A stretch of 64,000 bases of DNA. It comes from CAZPMC01 sp964587755 (lineage in GTDB: Bacteria > Bacillota > Clostridia > Acetivibrionales > DTU013). The translations under genes were made by a program, and so were the position numbers. The notes beneath the pieces were generated by a model. That model worked only from the letters and a program-made list of their open reading frames with translations. It had not been told where the DNA came from and did not search any database. Positions 1 to 7,972 of the stretch are shown one piece after another. Within the stretch, counting starts at the first letter, position 1. Each line of letters opens with the position of its first letter. The stretch is taken from NCBI GenBank assembly GCA_964587755.1, contig CAZPMC010000005.1:1-64000 (forward strand), in the 5' to 3' direction.

Positions 1-376
1 CTTCAGACTTTCCTTGTAATGCCAACACCCCTGCTAAGCCAAGAATCATACCCGGCTTATTCGGATAGGTCCGTAATGCATCACGATAAATTTTCTCTGC
101 TGATTGATAATCACCGATTCGCTGAAACTCATTTGCGGTTTTGTGAATATTGTACCGTGTTTTCTCTGCACGGATAGTATCCATTCCAACAAGCACATCA
201 ATACTTGTTTCAAATATGTTTGCTAATGCCGGCAGAAAAGCAATATCTGGATAAGATTCATTTCTCTCCCATTTTGACACGCTCTGCGGAGTAATGTTTA
301 GATATTCAGCAACATCTTCTTGCGTTAAGCCTTTTAAAGTGCGATATCTCTTTAAATTTTCAGATAAATACAACAT
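1..376 (-). CDS. XRE-family transcriptional regulator with TPR-like C-terminal part (3' end beyond window)
   Basis: The reverse strand reads from ATG at 376 (good Shine-Dalgarno, AGAGGAGAAGAG, just upstream) and stays open to the window edge, giving about 125 residues. The N terminus is a classic Cro/C1 helix-turn-helix (LKRYRTLKGLTQEDVAEYL, then ITPQSVSKWER) at about residues 8-60. The following part (NEFQRIGDYQSAEKIYRDAL) looks like a TPR helix pair. Proteins of this build bind operator DNA as dimers and often sense a peptide or partner through the TPRs; the ligand is unknown here. Two overlapping dyads at 446-479 in its upstream region could be its own operator. A gap of Ns lies between this gene and the rest of the window, so its neighbours are uncertain. 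Confidence 0.85.
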   Translation of the reverse strand, partial: MLYLSENLKRYRTLKGLTQEDVAEYLNITPQSVSKWERNESYPDIAFLPALANIFETSIDVLVGMDTIRAEKTRYNIHKTANEFQRIGDYQSAEKIYRDALRTYPNKPGMILGLAGVLALQGKSE

Positions 377-445
377 ATCTCTTCTCCTCTACGGTTTAGT
401 ATATTTATATTTTATAACAAATAAGTATAATTTCAATGGCGCATT

Positions 446-479
446 AGTTGTTAAAATTTCAACTCATTAAAATAGAGTT
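446..479. promoter_or_regulatory. Two overlapping inverted repeats, candidate operator of the XRE gene
   Basis: Two dyads of identical geometry overlap: AGTTG-N9-CAACT at 446-464 and AACTC-N9-GAGTT at 461-479. They lie 70-100 bp upstream of the regulator start on the reverse strand, and a possible -35 (TTAACA, reverse strand) falls inside the first dyad with a TTATAC/TATACT -10 about 18-19 bp further on. Autoregulation by the XRE protein is an inference. The rest of 377-565 shows AT-rich leader DNA and no gene. Confidence 0.35.
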
Positions 480-565
480 AAAGTTTACCGTTGAAGGTAT
501 CTTTGCCGAATGAGTAGAATCCACAATTATCAATTTTCGATCGCATCACCCGACAAACGATGCAT

Positions 566-575
566 NNNNNNNNNN
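566..575. other. Assembly gap (10 N)
   Basis: Ten consecutive Ns. This is a scaffold join or masked ambiguity, so adjacency and distance across it are not reliable. Confidence 0.99.
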
Positions 576-720
576 GCAACAATTAACTCCATAAACGGCA
601 AATAAACAGTGTGTTCACTCCTACACACGGAACAAACGGGAAACGCATGGGGTGTTCACCCAACAAACGGGAACAGGGCTACTGGGTGCATTTTGTATCA
701 AACTCGTGTTCTCCACCACA
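576..720. other. Non-coding stretch with an imperfect direct repeat
   Basis: No recognisable gene. GTGTTCAC followed within about 20 bp by AACAAACGGGAA occurs twice (about 611-641 and 651-673). It could be the end of a degraded mobile element or of a gene lost at the assembly gap, but no transposase similarity is visible in any frame. Confidence 0.3.
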
Positions 721-767
721 AAAGAACCTGATTTTGCCTAGAAATGGGTAAAGTCAGGTTCTTTTTT
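721..767 (+). terminator. Rho-independent terminator
   Basis: A long hairpin: AAAGAACCTGA pairs with TCAGGTTCTTT, an inner TTTGCCTA/TGGGTAAA stem closes on a GAAA tetraloop, and a T-run follows. The gene it would terminate is not visible; it must lie in or beyond the assembly gap, or has been lost. Confidence 0.75.
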
Positions 768-791
768 ACTTAATAATTTGAAAAACACTAG

Positions 792-1379
792 AACCTAGAC
801 ACCTCCAAGTCAGTTGGCTTTTTTCTTTTATATGGACTTAATAATGTTGAACCTTTTATTTATAATGGAACTACATATTTGCCGGTAAGAGCAGTTGGAG
901 AAGCTTTAGGGAAAAAAGTAGATTGGGATGGAGCGACACAAACTGTTTATGTAGGGCAAAAACCAGGCGAAGTGAATTATATGACTGAAGCTATTGAACC
1001 GTATAAAGTTTTTAATGCTTCTGTTTATACATTAAGTAATCCAGAGAAATTTAGCATGGCTGGAGTAGGTTATAATACCGGATATGTATTTGGTGACTTT
1101 ACAACCTCATATTTATTATTTAATCTGGACGGACAGTATTCAGAGATAAGTGGTACTCTAGGAGCAGTTAATTGGACGTATACCACAAAAAGGGATCTGA
1201 ATATATACCTGGATGGGGAATTATATAAAACAGTAACAGTTGATCCACTTGGCATGCCAGCAGATATAACTATACCGGTCGAAGGTGTTATGCAGCTTAG
1301 ACTAGAGTCTCCTTATGTTAGTATCGGCGGAAGCAATGGAAACACTTATATCGGGCTTGGCGATGTTGAGATTAAATAG
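792..1379 (+). pseudogene. 5'-truncated stalk-domain (copper amine oxidase N-terminal-like) protein with NPCBM-like C-terminal domain
   Basis: The frame is open from just after a stop at 789, but no ATG/GTG with a ribosome binding site exists; the only candidate start is TTG at 879 in mid-domain. Translation gives NVEPFIYNGTTYLPVRAVGE... then KKVDWDGATQTVYVG, the second half of the stalk domain also seen complete at 23648-24823. Signal peptide and first half are missing. The C-terminal ~120 residues (from FSMAGVGYNTGYVFG) resemble NPCBM/NEW2-type carbohydrate-binding domains. The original was probably a secreted surface protein. The truncation lies close to a terminator and the assembly gap, so it is either a recombination scar or an assembly artefact. 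The reading frame of the remainder is intact. Confidence 0.65.
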
Positions 1380-1419
1380 AAATATAAAATAATGTTATTA
1401 ACTCATGTTGTTTTAAATG

Positions 1420-1452
1420 AGGCTTGTAGGTCAGTTAGTGGCTTACAAGCTT
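1420..1452 (+). terminator. Hairpin after the truncated gene, possible terminator
   Basis: AGGCTTGTA pairs with TACAAGCTT across a 15-base loop. Only a poor T-tract follows (CTTGCTTCT), so it is a weak call. Confidence 0.4.
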
Positions 1453-1494
1453 CTTGCTTCTAGGTCTATGTACCTAAATTTCATAGTCTAAAAG

Positions 1495-1523
1495 TTGAGT
1501 TATAGCAATATTTGTTGTACAAT
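1495..1523 (+). promoter_or_regulatory. Sigma-A-type promoter of the XrtG operon
   Basis: TTGAGT, exactly 17 bp, TACAAT. It lies about 60 bp upstream of the first gene of the operon. No other comparable promoter was noticed before 13013, consistent with one long transcript. Confidence 0.6.
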
Positions 1524-1583
1524 GTTTGCACAGGATAATTTGTAGAAATTTGTAGTTACTTAGAGTATTTGGGGGATTTTACA

Positions 1584-4500
1584 TTGGAAGGCTATAAACT
1601 CAAGTACAGATTAATAACATATTTAAGCTGTGAAAACAACAATAATCCTTCTGCTTTGTATGCTGGAAAATATGAAATCACATTATTTATCACTCCGAGT
1701 GCAAAGAAATTTATGCGATTCGATGAGATTGAGTCGATTATCGCCAGTATTATGGAGCCCTATTCCGGCAAGTGCTTAGAGCAGATCCCTCCCTTTGATG
1801 AGATAGATTCCAACATAAAAAATTTAGGGGATACCTTCTATCTGCTATTAAAAGATGCCTTCATCAAACATGATTTGATTTTAAATATGTTGGAAATTAG
1901 CGAAAGCCCGCTTTACACATATATTGTCAATGATGCAAGAGCTGATGAGCAGATTCTGGTTGGCGATAAGAAAATAAAAATATCCAGCTTGATTATGGAT
2001 AACATCACCGCCCAATCAACCTCCCATTTGCTTGCAGGACACGAAAGGGAGGAGCCTGCGCCAGCACCTTTGGTTGACGCACCACCCGGGACAGAAGCTG
2101 ATGAAAAGCCGCAAGCGCTAACGCCTGAGCCGGAAAAACAAAATACCTTTCATCCATTACCCCAAAAAAAGGCTCCGGCTTACAGGTTTGTTCTTGGACT
2201 TCTTTTTTTAATAGCAGGCGGGGCGCTGCTTACCGTTTACTTGGGAAATACCGGTGCATACCCATCCGGTTCTGATATTTACGGTCATCTGTTTAAATCC
2301 GACCTTCTGTACAAAAGCATACGCTCAGGGGATTTTTACCCCCTTTATACGGATCTTTGGTATAACGGCATGCAGCCTTTTCGCTACTGGGCACCGCTGC
2401 CTTATTATTTGCTGGCAGCACTTCAGTTTATTGCCGGCGGTGATGTGATTTCTTCCTATTTGCTGTTTGTCTTTGTTGCTTTTGTCTTAGGTGGATGCGG
2501 TTGGCTGTTATGGGGCTGGACCTATAACAGAATGCTCTTAGCTACGTTCTTTGGTACAATGTGGTTTTTCCTGCCTGATAACATTAGAGTTTTCTTTGTG
2601 GAAGGGAACTTCCCGCGAATGGTTATTGCAATTTTTCTGCCCTATTTATTTTACTTTATATGGAGATTTGTTGACCATCAAAAAAAATGGGCGCTTTTTC
2701 CGGTAATTTTCATAATGTGCTGTATAATCATGTCCCATGTTATGATTGCTGCCATGACAGGCATAGCTTCATTCCTTTTTTTGCTCATATACTGTATAAT
2801 TCAAAGACAATGGCAAAGGTCAGTTCAGGTGATAATAGCTATGCTCATTTCATTTGCTCTGTGCGGGGCTTGGCTATATCCTGCTCTTCAGGGGGGGCTT
2901 GTTGCCATGGATGCAGGAGCAACTGCTGAGGTTATGCAATCATTAAGTACTCCCATATCAATATCTTTAAATCCATTGGTGCGCACTAAGGGGATATTTG
3001 ACTATTATTATTTTGGATTAGCCATCATGGTAGTTTGTATTCTTGGACTTATTCTGGCCAATAAAAAAAGTCTGCCTGGTTTTATTACGGCTATAATCAT
3101 TTTTCTGGGAACAACCACAATTGCCGTTCCTCTGCTTGAAATGCTACCCTTAAATCAGTTACTTTGGATGATGCGTTTTACGCCAATTGTGTATGCTCTG
3201 TTTATTCTCTCGGCCTTTGAATGGTCAAATTGCAGGCGCTATGTAGTGATTATTTTTGCAATGTTTCTTATTTTTGACAGCATACCTTCTGCCCAGTTGG
3301 AAAGGTATTTTTCTCAAAACCCTACTAAATTGTTTGATTCTCTATCAACTGCTAAGGAAATCACTAATCAAAGAGTTTCGCTGCTGGATCTTAGTGTATT
3401 TGATTCTTACCCCTCGTATTATTTTCCAGGTGAAGAACCAAAAACCCAATATACTTTTGGCTGGGCCTGGCAGGGTTCTACAACAGCCCAAAATATTGTA
3501 ATGCTCAATACGGCAGCTGAGAAAGGTTATTACTACTATCTTTTCGACCGCAGTTTGGAACTGGGTGATGATACGGTTATGTTGCAAAAGGAACTGATGA
3601 AAAAGGCTAAAAAATCTCTGCCTCAGCTGCTTAAAGCGGCTCATGCATCAGGCTACCAGCTTTATAAAGAAACAAATTATACTTATATTTTTCACAGGGA
3701 TACGCCTGAACGCTTTGGTGTTGCTACAGAATATGAGGGGCTTGCCATTGGGAGCTCTGCTAATGGTATAGCTTTGAAATATCCATCCTTTGCAGAAGGA
3801 ACCTCTGATAATTTGACTGATTACAGCTTTGAAGAGTTAAGCAAGCACAAGGTGATTTACCTGTCCGATTTCAGATATGATGATAAAAAGGCTGCCGAAG
3901 AACTGCTGACCCGCACGGCTAAAGCAGGCGTAAAAATTGTTATCGATATGAGCCGAATACCTGTCGATCCAGTAACCAGCCGTATGACCTTTTTCGGAGT
4001 GACGGCTCAGCCCATTAGCTTCTCAAACCGGTATCCGGAGCTGATGTACCGCGACCGGATTTATGAAGCGCTGCCCTTTAAGGAGAAATATTCCACATGG
4101 AATACCATTTATCTTGACAATGTTAAGGAGATTATTGGCTTCTCCTGGTTTAATAATAAAGAATTGCCGTTCCTGGGGACGGCAGTTAATCCAAATATTT
4201 TGTTTATGGGTTACAACATCTTGTTTCATGCTTTGGAAACCGGAGATGAGGCAATAATAGAGATGATAAATGATTTCCTGGGGGTTTTCCCAACCCGGCT
4301 TCCAAAACGCGAGGTAGTGCCCATTACCGTTGAGATGCAGAAAAACCGATTAGTCATTGATACTTCAGGCGGAGAAATTAATACAACTATTGCTTATCAA
4401 GATAATTTCCGGAGCAATCAAAAGATATTAAACAAAAACAATCTTTTGATAGTACAAGAACCACATACTCAGATAGAAATCACCTATGCTTACTTGATTC

Positions 4501-4586
4501 CCGGTCTGATATTGAGCGGGACAGGTTTACTTGCAGAAGGCATTTTACTATATTTTATCAACAGGAAGAAGAGGTGCGCACTATGA
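1584..4586 (+). CDS. Giant membrane protein: degenerate PTPS-like domain fused to PTPS-related polytopic membrane domain
   Basis: I chose TTG at 1584 (GGGGGA Shine-Dalgarno 7 bp upstream), giving 1000 aa; TTG at 1569 is the longer alternative. Residues 3-115 align by eye with the free PTPS-fold protein at 12447 (LEISESPLYTYIV here, IELSETPTRAYVI there) but have lost the zinc-ligand histidines. A Pro/Glu-rich linker follows (about 135-200), then about a dozen membrane segments from 201, and a C-terminal soluble part ending in one more TM and RKKR. After TM1 an extracytoplasmic loop carries SDIYGH (230-235), matched by SDAMGH in the protein at 7969; this recalls the acidic loop of GT-C glycosyltransferases. 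The membrane part matches what I know as the PTPS_related Pfam family (function unknown). It is first gene of the operon; its stop overlaps the next start (ATGA). Confidence 0.8.
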   Translation: MEGYKLKYRLITYLSCENNNNPSALYAGKYEITLFITPSAKKFMRFDEIESIIASIMEPYSGKCLEQIPPFDEIDSNIKNLGDTFYLLLKDAFIKHDLILNMLEISESPLYTYIVNDARADEQILVGDKKIKISSLIMDNITAQSTSHLLAGHEREEPAPAPLVDAPPGTEADEKPQALTPEPEKQNTFHPLPQKKAPAYRFVLGLLFLIAGGALLTVYLGNTGAYPSGSDIYGHLFKSDLLYKSIRSGDFYPLYTDLWYNGMQPFRYWAPLPYYLLAALQFIAGGDVISSYLLFVFVAFVLGGCGWLLWGWTYNRMLLATFFGTMWFFLPDNIRVFFVEGNFPRMVIAIFLPYLFYFIWRFVDHQKKWALFPVIFIMCCIIMSHVMIAAMTGIASFLFLLIYCIIQRQWQRSVQVIIAMLISFALCGAWLYPALQGGLVAMDAGATAEVMQSLSTPISISLNPLVRTKGIFDYYYFGLAIMVVCILGLILANKKSLPGFITAIIIFLGTTTIAVPLLEMLPLNQLLWMMRFTPIVYALFILSAFEWSNCRRYVVIIFAMFLIFDSIPSAQLERYFSQNPTKLFDSLSTAKEITNQRVSLLDLSVFDSYPSYYFPGEEPKTQYTFGWAWQGSTTAQNIVMLNTAAEKGYYYYLFDRSLELGDDTVMLQKELMKKAKKSLPQLLKAAHASGYQLYKETNYTYIFHRDTPERFGVATEYEGLAIGSSANGIALKYPSFAEGTSDNLTDYSFEELSKHKVIYLSDFRYDDKKAAEELLTRTAKAGVKIVIDMSRIPVDPVTSRMTFFGVTAQPISFSNRYPELMYRDRIYEALPFKEKYSTWNTIYLDNVKEIIGFSWFNNKELPFLGTAVNPNILFMGYNILFHALETGDEAIIEMINDFLGVFPTRLPKREVVPITVEMQKNRLVIDTSGGEINTTIAYQDNFRSNQKILNKNNLLIVQEPHTQIEITYAYLIPGLILSGTGLLAEGILLYFINRKKRCAL

Positions 4587-5209
4587 AAAAAACATTCCCG
4601 GCTTTTCTTACATTGATATTGCTTTTACTGTTAGTCCCGTTGCATGGCTATGCCGATTATGGTGCTATTGAGATTGATGGTTATTATGATGATTGGGAGG
4701 ACAAGCCTCATACACAGGTTTACTATGATCAGTCGAATATTCACCGGGTTTCTGTATTCCGGGATGAGAGCACGGTGTATGTTCACATTAAAATGTCCGA
4801 AAATGGATTTCGCCATATGGATAATTATTATTTTGAAATGGGTACTAACCAGGGTACAAAAGCCTTCACTCTTGAACTGGAACCTATAAAGGAAAAAATG
4901 TCTGGAACAGCAGGAATAAAAGTACACAACACCAGCAACTGGCAGAATGTGATTGGTTCGGGATATTACACACGGGAAGAGGGAGAGTCAGATGAAGCGG
5001 AGTTTAACATCCTGCTTTCATCAATTACAGATGACCCTCAAGGGATATATGATATTTCAATAATGTGCTCGAACCTGGGACCTCAAATAATTATATGTGT
5101 CGGTGCCGGCACAGGACCATATATGGGAATTGCCATTGGTGCCGCCATCGTTCTAATCTCGCTTGCTTATTTTTACTACAGGAAAAGGCGCCCGGTCATT
5201 AACCAATAA
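4583..5209 (+). CDS. Secreted protein with C-terminal sorting-signal-like tail, probable XrtG substrate
   Basis: 208 aa from ATG 4583 (AGGAAGAAGAGG upstream, ATGA overlap with the preceding gene). A cleavable signal peptide (residues 1-24, ...LHGYA) precedes a ~150-residue soluble domain I do not recognise; its start (EIDGYYDDWED, then STVYVHIKM) resembles carbohydrate-binding-type beta-sandwich modules. The tail is tripartite: short motif GAGTGPY (174-180), hydrophobic helix (181-199), then RKRR (200-203). That is the layout of PEP-CTERM-like exosortase substrates; from memory, a 'Firmicu-CTERM' family has been assigned to XrtG in Firmicutes. The XrtG gene starts 24 bp downstream. Cleavage or attachment near the GTGP motif is an inference. 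A plain single-pass membrane protein is the alternative. Confidence 0.7.
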   Translation: MKKTFPAFLTLILLLLLVPLHGYADYGAIEIDGYYDDWEDKPHTQVYYDQSNIHRVSVFRDESTVYVHIKMSENGFRHMDNYYFEMGTNQGTKAFTLELEPIKEKMSGTAGIKVHNTSNWQNVIGSGYYTREEGESDEAEFNILLSSITDDPQGIYDISIMCSNLGPQIIICVGAGTGPYMGIAIGAAIVLISLAYFYYRKRRPVINQ

Positions 5210-5233
5210 ATATTGATAAAAGGATGAGCAAAA

Positions 5234-5821
5234 ATGCTGACTTTGCAAATAATTGGGTTTATAGTTTGGCTTTATGCCATATGGGTTCTCAGCCGTACAG
5301 AGATTCATTTTTTCAAGTTCTGTCTGGGCAGTGTCGGGCTTTTTTTCTTTTTGATGCTCTGGGTTCAACCTCTAATCACCCGGCCGTTAACTATGGCAGT
5401 TACTGCTGCGGCAGGAGTGCTGGGGGATGTAAGCGAAATGTACGACTCGTTTTATCAATACTCAATATTATTTATACCCAAGGGTACAGCCGCGGTGTCC
5501 CTTACCATAGATTATGAATGCTCCGGAGTAATTGAGATTATGGCTTTTAGCTGTATGCTGTGGTTCTTTCCACTGTATAATACCATCGAAAAGCTGATTA
5601 TCACCTGCATAGGATTGGTAATGATTTTTGTGGCTAATGTCCTACGAATTTTTGTAATTTGCACTCTGATTTACTTTTTTGGTAATGAGATATTTTATTT
5701 CGCCCATACTATTTTCGGCCGAATAATATTTTACTTTATTTCGATTGCTCTCTATTTCTATGTATTTACACGGCCACATATAATCCGGCAGAAGGTAGGT
5801 AAATTTAGTTATGAAAATTGA
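5234..5821 (+). CDS. xrtG: Exosortase family protein XrtG
   Basis: 195 aa, polytopic membrane protein (about six TMs). All three exosortase/archaeosortase active-site residues are visible with usual spacing: Cys96 in DYECSGVIE, Arg138 in NVLRIF, His158 in AHTIFGR. Exosortases are cysteine transpeptidases that cut C-terminal sorting signals at the outer face of the membrane. The small size, the next-door GT2 glycosyltransferase (overlapping by 11 bp) and the PTPS-like genes are the known signature of the Gram-positive XrtG group. The start ATG 5234 has AAAGGA 9 bp upstream. Its likely substrate is the preceding gene product. Confidence 0.9.
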   Translation: MLTLQIIGFIVWLYAIWVLSRTEIHFFKFCLGSVGLFFFLMLWVQPLITRPLTMAVTAAAGVLGDVSEMYDSFYQYSILFIPKGTAAVSLTIDYECSGVIEIMAFSCMLWFFPLYNTIEKLIITCIGLVMIFVANVLRIFVICTLIYFFGNEIFYFAHTIFGRIIFYFISIALYFYVFTRPHIIRQKVGKFSYEN

Positions 5822-7184
5822 GATTTTGTTAAGTAGAATAACAAGAGAGGTTATTTTCTGGATGGCATGGGTAATCATTCCTTTGATAATGGAGATTATC
5901 CCGGCATTCGGCGGATTTGTTATCCTGCTTAAAAAGAGATTTAGACGCCAACGCAAAATTGATCTCTATATGCTTCCTGAAATTACGCTGATTATTCCTA
6001 TTTATAATTCGGCACGAACCTTATGGGATTGTCTGGTCTCAGTCTATAATTCGAGCTATCCCAATCATTTAACTAGCATCCTGCTGGTCAATAACGGCAG
6101 TACTGACAATAGCTATGAGGTTTATCTTAAGTTTCAGTATGAGTATAAGGACCTGCCCCTTAGCTGGTTAGATGCCGACCAGGGGAAATCCAAGGCTCTG
6201 AACATGGCGCTTTTTAACAGTCACGGCAAATATATTATCCATATTGATAGTGATGGCAGGCTTCATCGGGATGCCATAAGAAATATGGTAATACGTTTTG
6301 AACAGGAGCCTCACATTGATTGTCTCACAGGTGTAATATTGACAGATATGAAGGCCATTGAAGAGACTAAGAGCTCTATGATGAAAATGGTCCGCCGCTG
6401 TGAATTCTTTGAATACTGTCAGTCCTTTTTGGCAGGAAGAAATTTTGAGTCAGAATTAGACAGTGTATATACATTATCCGGGGCATTTTCAGCTTTTCGC
6501 AGATCTGTTATTCTCAAATCCCAGCTTTATAATACAGCTACCATAAGTGAGGATACCCAGATAACTTTCCAAATCCGTCAGCTTCAGAAGAAAAATATTC
6601 GTCTGTGCGAAAATGCATTCTTCTTTGTCGCGCCTATTGAGAGCTACAATAAGCTATACACCCAGCGCCAACGATGGCAAAGGGGGGAGATAGAAGTGTC
6701 TCATATGTTTTTACGAAATAAGCTGTTTATTTTAAAAGGTTTTACCAGCAATTTCATGGTGCGCACCCTGTTTTTTGACCATACCTTTGCATTCCCGCGC
6801 ATGATTTGGTATTTTGCCCTTATTTATCTGACTTTTTTAAACTACCCGGTTTCTTTGGTACTAGGTTCTATAGTCATAATATATCTACTTTATGCCTTTT
6901 CTATGTTCCTGTTTTATATAAATGTGCTTATGTACTTGGACAAGGTTAAGGATATTAAGAGGTATTACCGCTCAAAATGGTATCTGCCATTCATAATGCC
7001 GGCGTTTAATTTTGTGATTTTCTGGATCCGTTTTGCAGGCATTATTAACAGTATTAAAGGAACAGGAAGCTGGAAAACAACAACTCTGACAGAGGAATGG
7101 AAAAAGATAAAGACTGCTGTCAATGATGACTTTCACCTCCCAAAAAGGATAGTCAGAGTGTTGAGAAGGAAGGTGAACTTATGA
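5811..7184 (+). CDS. XrtG-associated GT2 glycosyltransferase (processive, membrane type)
   Basis: 457 aa. An N-terminal TM (about 15-40) precedes a GT2 catalytic domain starting ITLIIPIYNSARTL. The donor/metal motif is DSD (146-148), the catalytic-base region is SEDT (246-249), and QRQRWQRG (285-292) is the (Q/R)xxRW motif typical of processive synthases of the cellulose/hyaluronan/PgaC type. Three or four TMs follow from about residue 305. It should polymerise or transfer sugars from a nucleotide donor while extruding the product across the membrane; donor sugar is unknown. Translation overlaps xrtG, so the two are almost certainly coupled. This matches the small GT2 clade I know to co-occur with XrtG. 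Confidence 0.88.
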   Translation: MKIEILLSRITREVIFWMAWVIIPLIMEIIPAFGGFVILLKKRFRRQRKIDLYMLPEITLIIPIYNSARTLWDCLVSVYNSSYPNHLTSILLVNNGSTDNSYEVYLKFQYEYKDLPLSWLDADQGKSKALNMALFNSHGKYIIHIDSDGRLHRDAIRNMVIRFEQEPHIDCLTGVILTDMKAIEETKSSMMKMVRRCEFFEYCQSFLAGRNFESELDSVYTLSGAFSAFRRSVILKSQLYNTATISEDTQITFQIRQLQKKNIRLCENAFFFVAPIESYNKLYTQRQRWQRGEIEVSHMFLRNKLFILKGFTSNFMVRTLFFDHTFAFPRMIWYFALIYLTFLNYPVSLVLGSIVIIYLLYAFSMFLFYINVLMYLDKVKDIKRYYRSKWYLPFIMPAFNFVIFWIRFAGIINSIKGTGSWKTTTLTEEWKKIKTAVNDDFHLPKRIVRVLRRKVNL

Positions 7185-7972
7185 ATACACTGACGGTGGT
7201 ATTACCTGCTTATAATGAAGAGCAGGATATTAAAGCTTTGGTAAGCCGGTGGCAGCAATTCAGGCTGGAGCTTAAAGACAGATATGGATTAGAATTGGAG
7301 ATTGTTGCAGTTAATGACGGAAGCAAGGATAAAACAAGAGAAATTGCAGAAGGTCTGGAGAGAGAATATACGAACTTCACCCTTATCAATCATCCTTATA
7401 ATAAGGGGTTAGGAGAAGCTGTAAAGACCGGGATTAGCCATTTCCTCCAGAACTGTCCCCAAAGTCAATATATGTGTCTTATGGATTGTGATAACACCCA
7501 TGATCCGTGCTATATAACGGATATGCTGAACTGCTCAAGAGAGGATAGAGCCGATGTGGTTATTGCTTCCCGATACTGGACCAGTGCTAAGGTTGAAGGT
7601 TTATCAAGGCTTCGGCTGCTGATGAGCCAGGGAGCAAGATATATTTTTAAATTGCTTCTTAATGTTCCCGGGGTCAGGGATTATACTTGTGGCTACCGAG
7701 TTTACAGGCGGGAAATTATACAAAGAGCTTTCCATAGATTTGGTGACGGACTGGTTTCTGAGAGCGGCTTTACCTGTATGGCGGAGCTTTTGTATAAACT
7801 CTACACCTGCGGAGCTGTCTTTGGTGAGATTCCCTTTGTGCTGCGATATGATTTTAAAAAGGGGGCAAGTAAAATGGCAGTCTTAAAAACTGCCGCCAAC
7901 AGTATCCGCCTGGCATTTAAGCTAAAGAAAATCAAGATACTTAAAGGGACAGCCTCAGGAGTAAAAATATGA
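7181..7972 (+). CDS. GT2 glycosyltransferase of the dolichyl/polyprenyl-phosphate mannose synthase type
   Basis: 263 aa, cytosolic, no TM. The N terminus TVVLPAYNEEQDI, then AVNDGSKDKT (44-53) and the metal-binding CLMDCDNTHDP motif (Asp102, Asp104) define a DPM1-like GT2 enzyme. Such enzymes load one sugar from a nucleotide sugar onto a polyprenyl phosphate, making a donor for GT-C enzymes acting outside the membrane. Flanking genes on both sides are PTPS-related membrane proteins or XrtG partners, so it is plausibly the donor supplier of this locus. It has ATGA overlaps at both ends. The sugar cannot be read from the sequence. Confidence 0.88.
   Translation: MNTLTVVLPAYNEEQDIKALVSRWQQFRLELKDRYGLELEIVAVNDGSKDKTREIAEGLEREYTNFTLINHPYNKGLGEAVKTGISHFLQNCPQSQYMCLMDCDNTHDPCYITDMLNCSREDRADVVIASRYWTSAKVEGLSRLRLLMSQGARYIFKLLLNVPGVRDYTCGYRVYRREIIQRAFHRFGDGLVSESGFTCMAELLYKLYTCGAVFGEIPFVLRYDFKKGASKMAVLKTAANSIRLAFKLKKIKILKGTASGVKI

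Noticed and set aside
600..680. CRISPR-like repeat
   Set aside because: Only two imperfect copies, irregular spacing and no cas genes.
4160..4182. GGGGACGG with surrounding hairpin inside the 1584 gene, resembling the dispersed repeat
   Set aside because: Only 8 bases match the repeat core and the surrounding codons are part of a continuous protein segment; probably coincidence.
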